A stretch of 64,000 nt of DNA from Edolisoma coerulescens. Lineage: Eukaryota > Chordata > Aves > Passeriformes > Campephagidae. The translations under genes and the position numbers were made by a program. The DNA lies in the NCBI GenBank assembly GCA_013397115.1, contig VWZW01005402.1:203092-267091 (forward strand), written 5' to 3'. The notes beneath the pieces are model-generated. The model did no database searches. It was not told the origin of the DNA and saw only the letters and a list, made by a program, of their open reading frames with translations. Below, piece by piece: positions 20,019 to 31,800 of this stretch (position 1 is the first letter of the stretch; each line of letters opens with the position of its first letter).

Positions 20019-23000
20019 CCACAAACGATACTGACCTTTTTCTGGTAATTTATTCAGTCTTCAGGTTGCACACAACCAGAAACACAACCTTGCCCCACGA
20101 GCATGCTATGAAAAGGGTCATTCTTTGAGTTTAGAAACAGGGAAAATGGCTAAAGGAGATTTTCTGTATCCCTTACCCGTATTTGGCATCTTGTTGGCCA
20201 ACTGGACAAGCTGAGTTTTATTTATTTACTCATTCAGTTGCTGTGATTATTCAGACTGCCCCAGCCACATTAACCCCTGTGTGATTTGAGCGAGGCTAAA
20301 CCCGAGATGAATTTGGCTCCTTTCGTGCATTCTTCAGGGGCTGATTTCAGCTGCGAGCAACGATTCCTCAACCAGGGCTGGAGCAGCTGCGAGCAACTTT
20401 CTGAGCAAACACCAACAGCCCGGAGGGAGAAGCAATACAGAGTAGCAGTTTCTAAATGTCCCATCTAATTGAGCAAGAATAATGGAAACAAAGAGTGAAA
20501 AAAATCAAGCCCTCCAGCATGTAAACAAATAGTTCAGGTGCAGGGATTCCTCAGAGCACCAACATACCTGCCACGGCAATAGCCGGTGCTAATCTTGTTT
20601 TATGCAGGCGTGGGATGTGATTTTAGTGCTCCTCAGCCTTTTTCACCCTGCAATGCTAAACCAGCCGTGCTTGCCGTGATCCAGTCACTCCTCAGCATCT
20701 TCTGGTGGTGGGAGAGCTCGGGATTCAGCTCCCAAAAATCCTTACCCACACGAGGTGAAGATGAGCTTGTGGTGGGTTGGTTGGTGTGGGAAGACAAATC
20801 CTTCTGGACAGGGAGTTGGTGGGAAAGCCTTAAGTGTGAAAGGAGAGTTTGAAACTGGGGTAATTTCTCTTGTTTCTCATTTAACTTTGCCTCCATCCCA
20901 GCTGGATCTGTGACACCACAATCATCTCATGTACCCAAGAGTTTGTTGGTCACCAGATGCTTTCATAAATCTGAGTCATTTGGGGCTAAACACTCAAAAC
21001 CTCAATTTTTGCATCCTTACTCCTCTGCTACTTAGAAAACCTTAACTGACTTCTAGTTTGAATTACCTTGTGGCCAATTAATTAGTACCTACCCATTTGC
21101 TTCTTTCCATGGTATTTAGCCCCCTCTTTCCTCATCCTGTCCCTCTGACCATTCCTCATGGAAAATCCCATGCTTTGCAGCCCCTCTTGTTAAACGAGCC
21201 ACGCGTGTTGCCTCTTGCAATGTCACGTTGTTTTCTGTGTTCTCACAAACCCTTTTTTAAATCTATTCCAGGCCAAATTTCTGCCTTGCCCGTGGGTGAC
21301 TTGGCTGTAGCACGCTGCACCAGGCAGCAGAGGATCTTTTAATGCCTCCTCGCGTTGGGATGAGCCTCTCCCAGCCCCACTGGCAGCACTGGGGAGCTGT
21401 GCTGGGCTGGGAATGTGTGGGAGCAGCCTGGGAGGCTGGGCTGGGTGGGATTCACGAGCAGCTCGTGTGTGAGCCACGCTGAAGGCACACAAACTCCGTT
21501 TCAATTCCGCATGGGACGCAGCCGGACACGGCCAGGGGGAAGGCACATCCTGGGAAGCCCATCTCCAGGATGTCCCTCTGGCTGCTGCCATCTCGCTGGT
21601 GACACATTTTGCAGGGGGAAGAGGGGTTTGGCCTCGGTTAAAATACCCCTTTTTCCATGGGGTTGGATGTTCCCTTTCCTGGAGTGGCACCTCCCTGACC
21701 TCTGAGGGTGCATTTCGCTGCTGTGGGTGGCACACGGAACGCCACTGTCACGGCACCAGTAGCTGCCCAGTTGGACAGCAAGTGTTTGGTGGCCCTGGAT
21801 CTGTCTGGGGCTGGACACCAGCCCCATGCACACACAAGCCCTCTCCCTCCCCAGCCACCGAGTGGAAAATACCAGCATTCCAGGCTTATGGGATTTGGGA
21901 GGAGGTCAATGGCTCCGCTATTTATATCCAGTTATTTGGGGACTTTGCAGCTGCATTTGGACTACAGAGTCCCCGTGGGGTAGAGAAAGAATTGAGTTAA
22001 ATTAAATTAAATTACCTTAAAAATCTTGAGTACAGCAAGGACAGCAAACGTTTCTGGGTGGTGTTTGTGCCCGGAGTGACACAAGTAAAACTCTCCCTCT
22101 GGTGCTGCTGCTCCTGGTTTTTTTGAAGATGCGTGAGGGCCATTCTTTAAAACAATTTTTCCACGTTTCCCCTTTTAGATCTTGACCCGATGGCCTGAGG
22201 ATATCAGAGCACCCACAGCAGGTAAAGACCTACCTGGGCAGAGCCCCTCCTGCCTTGCTCAGGTGTCTCAAGTCAGTGAGAGTTTAGCAGAAATGACAGA
22301 GAAATTTTCATTGTCCAAAGCTCTCCTCTGAGTTTTTACACAGAGAACAAGATGTTCCTCTGTGCAAGAAGCAGCCCTGAAAGACAGCAGGTGTCAAATC
22401 CAGAATTCAACTGACCCGTAACAAAACCACCGAGTTCCAGTTTTAGTAAAATCTAGATGCCCAGAAGCATCATTTATTGCAAATCAGTTAACCAAAAAAA
22501 ATACATCATTTTTGCAAACTACAACTTTGCATGTACATAACTTTATTACAGAAGATATCTTTTCTTAAACTACACTCTAGTTTATAAAACATAGGAAGAT
22601 TCAACACCACGTGATGTTTTTATCACTCATATTAGGCGTGTCACAATAACAATGGTCTGAAATGTTAACTAAGATGAGTGCTCAGCAAGGCGCTGTGCCT
22701 GGAGAAATATCCATTTTATTTGGTGTTCTAATAGGAAGGAATGAGGAAAAGGAACCCTTTTCTTAGGTTTTCTTGATTAACTGCTCTCTATCTGCCTGTC
22801 CCATACACATTATCTAGTCTTAGGGTGTCTGCTTGCTTTTGCACCCGAGTGAGTGATATTCCAACACCTCTATAAGGTGATATATTTATGATATATTTAA
22901 GACTTGCTCATTTAGATTTTTGAAACAAAATCCACCTTTTCTTGAAAAAAAAACCAAACGAACCAAAAAAAAAAAAAAAGATATTTACAAACATTAAATC

Positions 23001-23243
23001 TGCCACAGGCTTATACTATATTTTACATGATACACAGAAAGAGTGCACACCAATATAAAAAAAGATGCATCACTCCAGGCTAACGTCACAGAACAAAATG
23101 TTAACGTCTCACAGCACAGCTGTGCTGGCCCTTCGCCCTCCAGTTTGGCCAGTCCAGCCTCCCACCAAAACCAGCAGCACGTCCCACTGGGCACCCAGTG
23201 AGGGCTCTGCCAGAGGAGCTGGGGCCGGGCGAGCACGTGGGGG

Positions 23244-23251
23244 TGGCAGTG
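23244..23251 (-). promoter_or_regulatory. miR-34/449 seed match (8-mer)
   Basis: The transcript strand reads CACTGCCA: perfect pairing to miR-34/449 nucleotides 2-8 followed by A opposite position 1. NOTCH1 is an established miR-34a target in mammals. Confidence -1.
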
Positions 23252-24106
23252 TGATAATGCTTTGTAATCTCACTCAGGGTGTCTGCACCACCAGACACAC
23301 CTTCTTTTAAAAATAGGCAGGCCATCCTTAAAATAAGGATGTGGTTTACAACGTTTATATTGGCATTTATTTCTTAAAACGGTTACTCGAAGGCAAACAC
23401 GAAAACAAAACAAAATTAAAAAGACAGTAAAGATATTCAAAGTAAAATTAAGTCTCCTTTGTGTATATACTCCATAGTTATGGGCTTGCTCTCTTGGAAG
23501 TTTGGCAAATACACTTCTTTTTGATGGGGGACAGTATTCATGTTTTGTAGTTGCGGTTTTTTTTTTAGCTTAGAAACTGTTCTTACAGGTCTATAATCCT
23601 CATTTTCTTTTTTTTTTTTTTAAGATCATAAAAATCATTTAAATATATATATTTTTATATATATAAAAACAAGAGAGAACAAAAATTTCTATTATCAAGG
23701 CAAATGTACAACTATATAATACTGAAATTTAAACAAAGATTCGTGAATGGTACCATAAAATGTCCTCTCACATAATAGCAAAGGAAACATTTTAAAGTAC
23801 ATTTAAAAAATTTGTCCATACTGAATTTTTTTCCCCTTAAGGAGTGGTACTTTTAGTCAATTTTTTCCTTCCCCTCTTCTTTCTCACCTCTTTTTCTGAG
23901 TTGAAAGAGAAAAAAAAATAAATTAATGGCATTTCAGAATCACAAATCGTTGCTTATAGCTTTACATAAACATTTCCTCTCAAATCAAACACAATGAACC
24001 CCCCCAAACAAAAGAGAACGTCCTATAAAAACCTAATTTGTTGATTTCTCAAAACACGACTGGTGTCCCACATTGAGTTCTTAACAATAGAACATATAAA
24101 TAAAAA

Positions 24107-24113
24107 GGCAGTG
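24107..24113 (-). promoter_or_regulatory. miR-34/449 seed match (7-mer)
   Basis: The transcript strand reads ACACTGCCT, a 7-mer seed match with one extra paired base upstream. It is the second such site in the NOTCH1 3' UTR, about 215 nt after the stop codon. Confidence -1.
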
Positions 24114-24325
24114 TTCTCATGTAAAATAAAAAGTACATAAATAAATACTAAAAAAAAAAAAAAAAAAAAGGAATTAATCTGTCTTTTTCTTTTCTTTTTC
24201 TTCTTTTTTATAAAAACATATTTAAAAAGGATCCTTTAATAAAAGCATCCGACGTCCTTTTAAAACAAAAAAAAGATCTCCCTCGAGCTTCTGGCTCCCA
24301 GCGAGCGTCTCTAAAACACCTTCTT

Positions 24326-25801
24326 TTACTTGAAGGCCTCGGGGATGTGTCCCATCTGTGACTGCATACTCGTGGGAGGGCTGGAGATGCCCTCGGACCA
24401 GTCGGACACGTTGGAGTGAGGAGAGGAGCTGGACCACTGGTCCGGCGACTCCGGAGACGGCGTGAGGAAAGGGTGGTCGGGCACCTGCAGCTGGTGGCTG
24501 GGGGTGTTGTCCAAGGGGGAGGAATAACTGTGCTGGGAAGGTGGGGTCAGGAACTGCGTGGTGGTCATGGGCTGGGCGAGGGAGGACGGCAGGGAGGTGG
24601 GCAGCAGCTGGGAATCCTGGGGCAGGATGGTGTGCACGGCCATGGCGCTGCTGCTCACCGGCTGCAGCTCGGGCTGGCTCAGCTCCGTACCGAGGAAATT
24701 CTGGCCCATGTGGCCGCTCCCGTTGGAGCCGGGGTTGTGGTGCTGCTGCTGCGGCTGCGGCGGCGGCTGCTGGGGCTGCTGGGGCGGCTGCTGCTGCTGC
24801 TGGGGCTGCAGGCTGGGCTGCTGCAGCTGCTGCTGCTGCATCTGCTGGAGCTGCTGGCTCTGCATCAGGTGGGGCTGGGACGCCAGGCGGGTGTTGGGCA
24901 TGGCCTGGTAGCTCATCATCTGCGACAAGCTGGTGGTGGGCAGCCCGTTGTGCAGGGAGGTCATCATGCCGTGCTGCAGGTTCTGGGGCTGCTGGTGCGC
25001 CCCGGGCTGCAGGTTGCCTCTCAGGGGGTTGTACTGGCTCTGCACCATCCCGTTCTGCAGCCTGGTGAGCCAGTCACACTGCCCGTTCAGCCCGGCCCCG
25101 CCGCCCACCGAGAAGCTCATGGGGGCACTGCTCATCACCGTGCTGGGGCTGGACACCGGCAGGTGGGACAGGCGCGGCGGCACCGAATCGAAGCCCATCC
25201 TGCTGGAGCTGCCCATGGCCATATCCTGCTTGCCCGCCAGGTTGAGGTGGTTGATGCTCAGGTGGGCGTCGGGCATGCCTGGCAGGTGGTTCAGAGGCAT
25301 GGAAGGGGACTGCTGGAACGGAGAGGTCATCAACGGGGGAGAGGCCACGTCTGAGAGGTACCCGTGGGGCGACTCCAGGGAGTCCACTGGAGACAACACG
25401 CTGGAGTTGTCGAGCAGACACCCTTTTCCATCTTGGGACTTTTTCCTCCGGGCTTTGAGGTCTTTGGCATCCTTGCCATTGCAGCCCAGCCCCTTGGTGC
25501 TCGGCTTCCTGGCCTTCTTGCCCTGCACGGCGGGCTTGAGGTTGCCGATGTAGCTGTTGGGGGAGCAGAGCGGGGGGGACAGGGTGGGTGCCCCCAGGGG
25601 CCCGTTGTGCAGGGGAGGGCTCCGCACCAGGTTGTACTCGTCCAGCAGCCGGACGATGTCGTGGTGCATGCGCTCCTGGGCGATGTCCCGCGGCAGGCGG
25701 TCCATGTGGTCCGTGATGTCCCGGTTGGCAAAATGGTCCAGCAGGACCTTGGCGGTTTCGTAGCTCCCTTCTCTGGCTGCCAGGAACAGTGGGGTCTCCT
25801 C
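24326..25801 (-). CDS. NOTCH1: NOTCH1 exon 34 (ANK 6-7, TAD, PEST, stop)
   Basis: This terminal exon encodes 491 residues. It opens with EETPLFLAAREGSYETAKVL (ankyrin repeats 6-7) and continues through a basic nuclear-localisation stretch (KARRKKSQDGKG). A Gln/Pro-rich activation region follows (codons within 24738-24865). The end is SQHSYSSPLDNTPSHQLQ, FLTPSPESPDQWSSSSPHSN and IPEAFK followed by TAA (24326-24328). TPSPE is the FBXW7 degron and WSSSSP is the PEST core that controls intracellular-domain turnover. Acceptor ggctttccag. The long open antisense frame here is a composition artefact. Confidence -1.
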   Translation of the reverse strand, partial: EETPLFLAAREGSYETAKVLLDHFANRDITDHMDRLPRDIAQERMHHDIVRLLDEYNLVRSPPLHNGPLGAPTLSPPLCSPNSYIGNLKPAVQGKKARKPSTKGLGCNGKDAKDLKARRKKSQDGKGCLLDNSSVLSPVDSLESPHGYLSDVASPPLMTSPFQQSPSMPLNHLPGMPDAHLSINHLNLAGKQDMAMGSSSRMGFDSVPPRLSHLPVSSPSTVMSSAPMSFSVGGGAGLNGQCDWLTRLQNGMVQSQYNPLRGNLQPGAHQQPQNLQHGMMTSLHNGLPTTSLSQMMSYQAMPNTRLASQPHLMQSQQLQQMQQQQLQQPSLQPQQQQQPPQQPQQPPPQPQQQHHNPGSNGSGHMGQNFLGTELSQPELQPVSSSAMAVHTILPQDSQLLPTSLPSSLAQPMTTTQFLTPPSQHSYSSPLDNTPSHQLQVPDHPFLTPSPESPDQWSSSSPHSNVSDWSEGISSPPTSMQSQMGHIPEAFK

Positions 25802-28800
25802 CTGGAAAGCCAGAAATGTTTGGTTAGGGTTGAGTTCATGGATTCTCCCTGAGCTCCACACCCAACTTCATGTCGTTGGGTGGCAGAGATGGTCTGCCAT
25901 CATCTCTCCTCTGGTGAGGGTTTGCTCCTGCTTTTTCCTACCCTGCTGAGCCATCTCCTTGTACTGATACCAAACCAGGAACCTACAAGTGACCCAGAAC
26001 GTGCTGGAGGTGGCCACAAAGACACTGCCCACCAGGCACTGCACGGCTCCTCAACATCATGCCTACAACCAAACCCCACAGCGCTCCTTTGAGCCAAATC
26101 CAACAACTTCATTCACAGCAGAACAATCAAATCAGACTCTCAGTGCCAGGCATTTGTATTTTAGCCAGAAATTACTCTTTAACAGACTCCCATAATGGTT
26201 CTTCCCTTGCATATTTCAGCCTAGGAGGCCTTACCTTATTATTCTGCATGTCCTTATTGGCACCATTCTTCAGGAGGACCATTGCAGCTTCCACGTTATT
26301 CACAGCTGCTGCCCAGTGCAGGGCTGACTTGCCTGGAGAGGAAAACCACAAAATACAACACACATCAGTGAGTGCTGAGATCAAGAGCAAGCAGCCCTTT
26401 TGTCCCATGTCTGGGAGAACTGCTGTTTTAGCTGCCTCAGTACCTAAATCATCCACGGCGTTGACGTCAGCGTGGCAGTTGATGAGGTCGTCCAGCATCC
26501 CCTCCACAGCCAAGCGAGCGGCCAGGATCAGGGGAGTGGTCCCGTCATGCATTCGGGCATCCAGGTCTGTTGCCCTGTTCCTAATCAGGATCTGCCACGG
26601 GAGGGGCCAAAGCAGAGGGAACACAAATGTTAGGAGGGGTATCCAGGTCTCAGAACCTGCAACGCCCTTTCCAAAGGTTCATCTCTCCAGTTCTGCTCCT
26701 AGTCCAGGGGTGCTGCCGTGGGGTTGCTGCTTTGCTGTGCCCCAAAACAACAGGGGCTCCATTTCTCAAGACTCTGACCCCACACCTTGCCCTGATGAGC
26801 AGCACACCCTGTGACAGGGCTCTTCACGTGGCACCACTATTTCCCCCCGAAAACCCCCAAACTGGCGGCCAAAGCATCAATCACCTGGAAGACTCCTTGG
26901 GCATCGGCGGACACGGCGGCGTGGAGGGGCGTCCGGCCCATGTTGTCCTGGATGTTGGCATCGGCGCTGGCCTCCAGCAGGCGCTTGGCAGCGTCCGAGC
27001 GGGAGTACCTGGCGGCCAGGTGCAGGGCGGTCTCGCCGGTGCGGTCAGTCTGGTTGTGCAGGCTGGCGCCCTGGTAGATGAAGTCCGAGATGACGGCGGG
27101 AGCATCGTCCTCCTCCTCGCTGTTGCCGGTCTCCAGCCCTCCTCCGCTGCACGAGGCGATCATGAGGGGGGTGAAGCCATCTGAAAGCACGGGAGAAGCC
27201 GGGGAAAAAAAGGCTTTTTACCCTCTGTAAGGCAGGAGGCTCAGCCAGACGCTCTGTCTGCGATAGATGCTTATTCTCCTGGGTGCACCAAGACTGAGTT
27301 CCTGACTAGCTCTGAACATCAAACACGAATATCCTTCCTCTGATATGGATCTGAAATTCCTTAGTGGTATCTCACCGCTCGCTGCTCTCCCTGTTTCATC
27401 TGCTCGTTTGCACATGCACCACGTAAGGGGCAGTTTGCAAGGAAGGCTGCTCAAAGCAAATCGAGTATGGTAAATACCTTCATTATTTCAGAGGACAATT
27501 TCACAGACATGGGGAAGACCGAGTGTTTGTAAGAATTTAAAAACCTATTAACCATTGTTAAAGACCCGAAAATAACGTGAAATGTACAGCTGGGTGGGAG
27601 GAGAGGAATACAGGAGCAGCAGAGAGAGAACCTGGGTGATTTAATAGGTACTTCCGTAATTTCCATCTCAGTGACTGAACAAAAGAGCTCTCAAGGAAAG
27701 TAAAATGTGACAGGGTCTCTCTCTAAATCACACACACCAGCAGCCCTGTGGTGCAGAATTTGTAGCAGTGACTCTGTTCCAACAAGGGACAGGTAGGGCT
27801 GAGGGGCTGCTCCCCTGCAGGGGCTGAGGGAGGGTTTGACATGAGCTGACAGCCAGTGCAGGAGTGCAGGGGGTCCTTACCCGGCCCTCTGACGTTGACA
27901 TCCATGCAGTCAGCATCGATTTCCCCCTGTGGAGGCGTAGGGGCCATGGAGGAAATGCGCAGGTCAGCGGCATCCAGGTGCTGCTGCGTCCACTGCCTGT
28001 GATCCGTCTGGTCATCCGTGTCCGGCAGCATCGCCTGCTCCTCAAACTGAGGGAAACAGCAGCGAGTGAGCTCCCAGAAAAACACCCTGGGCTGAGCTCC
28101 AGCCTGGAAGCCCTGCGAGGCTCCAAGGTGTGTGTTTGTCACAGGCAGGTTTGCGAAGGAGCTGGGAGCAGCAATGAGGGGCCCCTGAGCGTCCCTCTGC
28201 TCCTTCTGGGATAAACCCAGGAGCCTGCAGCACCCGCAGGGAATTCGGCAGAGGGCTTACCCTGAACTTCTTGGTGTCCAAGGTCTCCTCATCACCCCAC
28301 TCATTCTGGTTGTCATCCATCAGCGTGCCGTCCGAAGCATTTTTGAGGGGTCTTTAAAAATAAAACCATGCAAAAAGTTATCTCCACTGCAGGAACTGCT
28401 TATGATGTTTGTCCGTGTACAGGCACAAACTGAAAGAAGAATCAACCAATTTCGAGGAGGTTCCCCTCAGGCTGCATTTCATTTTTTACCAAGTGCAAAC
28501 AGATCACAAAGATGGAACGCTGCTTTTTTCCCCCATGCAGAACTTTAAGACCCCCGACTTTTCTCCTCCCTGCCCCACCAATACGATGCACCGGAGAACA
28601 AAACTCGGACGGGCTCTCTCAGAAGAGCCCTGAGCAGCCCTGAGCTGCGCTGTGTTTATCTGGCTAACAAGCAAATTACTCACTTCAGTCCCACAGAATC
28701 CTCCCCGAGGGGTTCCCGTCGCTTCTTCTTGCTCGACTCCGTCACTTTGAAGCCTTCTGGGAACCAGAGCTGCCCATGCTCCCTGCGCCGCTTGCGAGAC

Positions 28801-31800
28801 ACCAGCACCCCCAGCCCGATGAAGGCGAGCAAGACCAGCGCAGCCACCACCACGTACATAGGATACAGCTGGGAGTTCTTCGTGGGCTCGGCTGTTTCAC
28901 CTGCAAAACAGTGGGGCACAAAGAGATGCTGAGACATTAAGCTGCATAGCAAACCAGGGACAGAGTGGAAATGAAGGAAAATTAGTTAATAGAGNATTTT
29001 ATACGCTATTAATCAGAATTGCAAACTATCGGCAAATTCTCGGCTGCACAAGGCAGCCTGCACCAGGAGACAGCTTCACTTTTTTCTCCTTTAAGGAAAA
29101 GGATTAGCAAACTTCAAATCATTGCGCTTGCATTGAGCTGTTAAGACAAAAGGATTTAGGGGGGATTTTCAAGATACAAACTTCAACTCCTTGCATGTCA
29201 CTGATTGATTGGAGCTGCTTCTTTTCTTTTTTTTTTTAATAACTTTTAGAGTGATAATGATTTTGAAATAAAACCTGGAATAAGCAAAAATAATAAAGTG
29301 GGTTTCCAATTTTTTTTAAAGAAAAGACTTAAAGGAAAAAAAAAAAAGAGTGAGGTTATTAAAACCAGACTGTGCTCAAATGCAGCCAATTGACAGATAA
29401 CTAAACTCGGGGAAGGCTGGAAAGTTTTGGCTGTCTCTCCTCCCCAGCTGACCAGCTGTACTTACTTTTAACAGCTTCTATTTTGTAGGGTATGTTCAGG
29501 TTGCCGAGGGAGGCCAAGGCTCCCAGGAATGCTGCCACATCGGTGGCACTCTGGAAGCACTGGGAAGATGACTGGATGCACTGGCGGTTATCAATTTCCA
29601 AGTAGACGATGGATCTGTGAGAGGGAAGAGTCAATAAGGAACAGGGAGCCATGACCACGCCGAGGACACAGGTGAGCCCCGTCTCCCTGCCCTCTTTAAC
29701 CCCCATCAGTGAGAATTAGAAGGTGGGAACCCATCCCCTGGCTTCCCTGTGGCCCAAAGCCTGCAGCTCACACTCATGGTCTGTTGGATTTGCCTCAGTG
29801 AATGCTGTAAAATGCAGCTCTTTATCTACAGCAATGGATGGGAGTCTCTGCTTCACAATGTTTTAAAATTACCCAGACACTACAGTATCTTAAATAATGC
29901 TGTTTGGGAGCCTTCAGATCTTCTCACATCATTTTTGCTGCTCTAACTCCTTTGCTTTCAGTGGTTTTTGATTGAGTCCATGGAGAGGGAGCAGGTTAGA
30001 TGTGTATGTTTACACCAAAGATCTCCAAACACAGATTGCAGTAATTGAGTTTTACAACAAAGCTCTAGAAAGCATTTCCCAGGGAGAAAATGAGGCTTAA
30101 CTTAATGACTTCCTGAAGTCAGACAGTCGGTCAGGCCAACCTCTGCTTCCAGGTCCCACCCAGCCCAGCCCCGGCTCCCAACAATCCACAGGACTCCTTC
30201 AATCGTGAGAGTCGGCGCAGCATTGTACCAGGGATTCCTGAATGATCACCCCGTTTTCCCACATGAGAGCAAAATCCGGTTTCTGTTCACACAGAGAGCA
30301 ACATCTAAACACAATTATCTGGCCTACATCCTTCCCTTCCTAGCGTGTTACTATTATCAACACAGAAAGCAAACCCCGAGTGCTGCTCAGAGAAAATGGA
30401 ACCCTCTTACCCTCGGATGTCCATCTGATCCAGCTCCCTCTTCTGCCTCCTGCCAGCCCTGGAGTAGAGGCTGCTCTTCACTTTGTTGATGACAGCACTG
30501 GACATATCTGACCAGTCCTCCGTGGACCTCTTGATGTAATGTTTTTTCAGCTCCTCCTCATTGCCATAGTATGGGAAGATCATATACTCCCCCTTGGGGT
30601 TCTTCTTGAAGACCACGTTGGTGTGCAGCACACGGCTCAGCTCCCGCAGGAAGTTGAAGGAGTTGTTCTTCAGGTTCTCGGGGGTGATGAGGACCACCAC
30701 CACCAGCGTGCCATCTGCCAGCTTCTCTGGCATGTTGTTTGCACAGTCCAGACCATCCCACTCGCACTCAAAGTTGTTGCAGCCCTGGTCGCAGTGACCA
30801 TCTGAGAAGTGATCTTTGCAGTACTGGTCATACAGAGGGCTGGGGGGAGGAAGAAGAAAGGCAGAAGAAAGAATCAGACTGAGTACTGCAAGTGACACCT
30901 ATCTGCTGACAAAAACGGTGGTGGTCCACAGGGATCCCTCTTTTGTATAAATATTCTTCACCCTGACAGACACTAAACCAGTTCACATAGAAAGCAGCTG
31001 TTTCGTGCAGCACTGTGAAGCATTCACCTCTGCAGGTGAGAGAGAGCAGCTGTTAAATTATGAAAGGGACAAATTACTGTGACTCAGAGAAGGCACAGGG
31101 ACACAGAATAGTTACTAAGACCAGAGCTGGTCCAGGAATCTGGGACTAAGTTCCTGCTGTTGCCAAAGACAATGTTTGGGAAATGCTTGGATGTTAACAT
31201 CATCATGTTTCCTGGCTGCTCTTCCATCTGGGGTCTCCCTGCCTTGAAACTGACTGTGTTACTGCTGTGAGTTGGAAGATTCACGTCTGTGGAGTGATAC
31301 AAGCAAGGACAGGGAAGCCATCTGCAATGAGTCAAACCCAGAGAGCTTCCAAGTGGATAGAAACTCAGAAGGACCACAGAGAGATGTGGTTGCTCGAGTT
31401 GCAGCCCCACAGGCAGCAGAACAGAATGCTGGGAGTGAACAGCAGGCCTGAGCCTGGGAGTTTTATCAGATGCAATCAGAAGGACCAGAAGGTCACCACA
31501 GAGATCATGGGCTTTAAAATGAGAAGGTTTCAAAGAAGCCACTTACTTGCACTGCCCCTCGTATTTCTGGCAGTCAAACCCATCGTAGAGGCAGCCAGCA
31601 TTATTGCACTGAGAGTCGCACTTGCCATCGTTGAAATACTTCCAGCACTGCAGAGACTGGGAGCAGTTCTTCCAGGGGTCGTTGAAGTTGAGGGAGCAGT
31701 CGCCCCCGTCCCAGCCGCAGGCGTGGTTGTTGCATTTCCCGTCGCAGATCTTGTTGCCGGCGTACCCCGCGCACACCGCGATCTCGCACTTCTCCTCGAT

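Larger units (their letters stand above)
18501..22450. other. SEC16A-NOTCH1 intergenic region
   Basis: About 4 kb between the SEC16A CpG island and the inferred NOTCH1 3' end. It contains two antisense-oriented CR1 fragments (18672-19070, 19841-20018). The rest has only short, unsupported ORFs. AT-rich stretches near 19380-19780 and 21900-22450 could be regulatory, but nothing specific was recognised. Confidence -1.
22450..24325 (-). other. NOTCH1: NOTCH1 3' UTR (left boundary inferred)
   Basis: AT-rich sequence follows the NOTCH1 stop codon with no intron signals. Minus-strand AATAAA signals occur at 22715-22720, 22552-22557 and 22473-22478, giving 3' UTR lengths of about 1.6, 1.8 or 1.9 kb. 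The first is close to my recollection of the human length. A run of 20 U in the transcript (24150-24169) and an AT-alternating tract near 23641-23665 are present. The exact end needs 3' RNA data. Confidence -1.

Noticed and set aside
20586..22000. Protein gene in the intergenic region (ORFs of 80-170 codons)
   Set aside because: No recognisable domain, no splice-consistent chain, and overlapping frames on both strands.
24416..25354. 312-codon plus-strand ORF opposite NOTCH1 exon 34
   Set aside because: It is the antisense shadow of a GC- and CAG-rich coding exon. The translation is low-complexity with no recognised domain.
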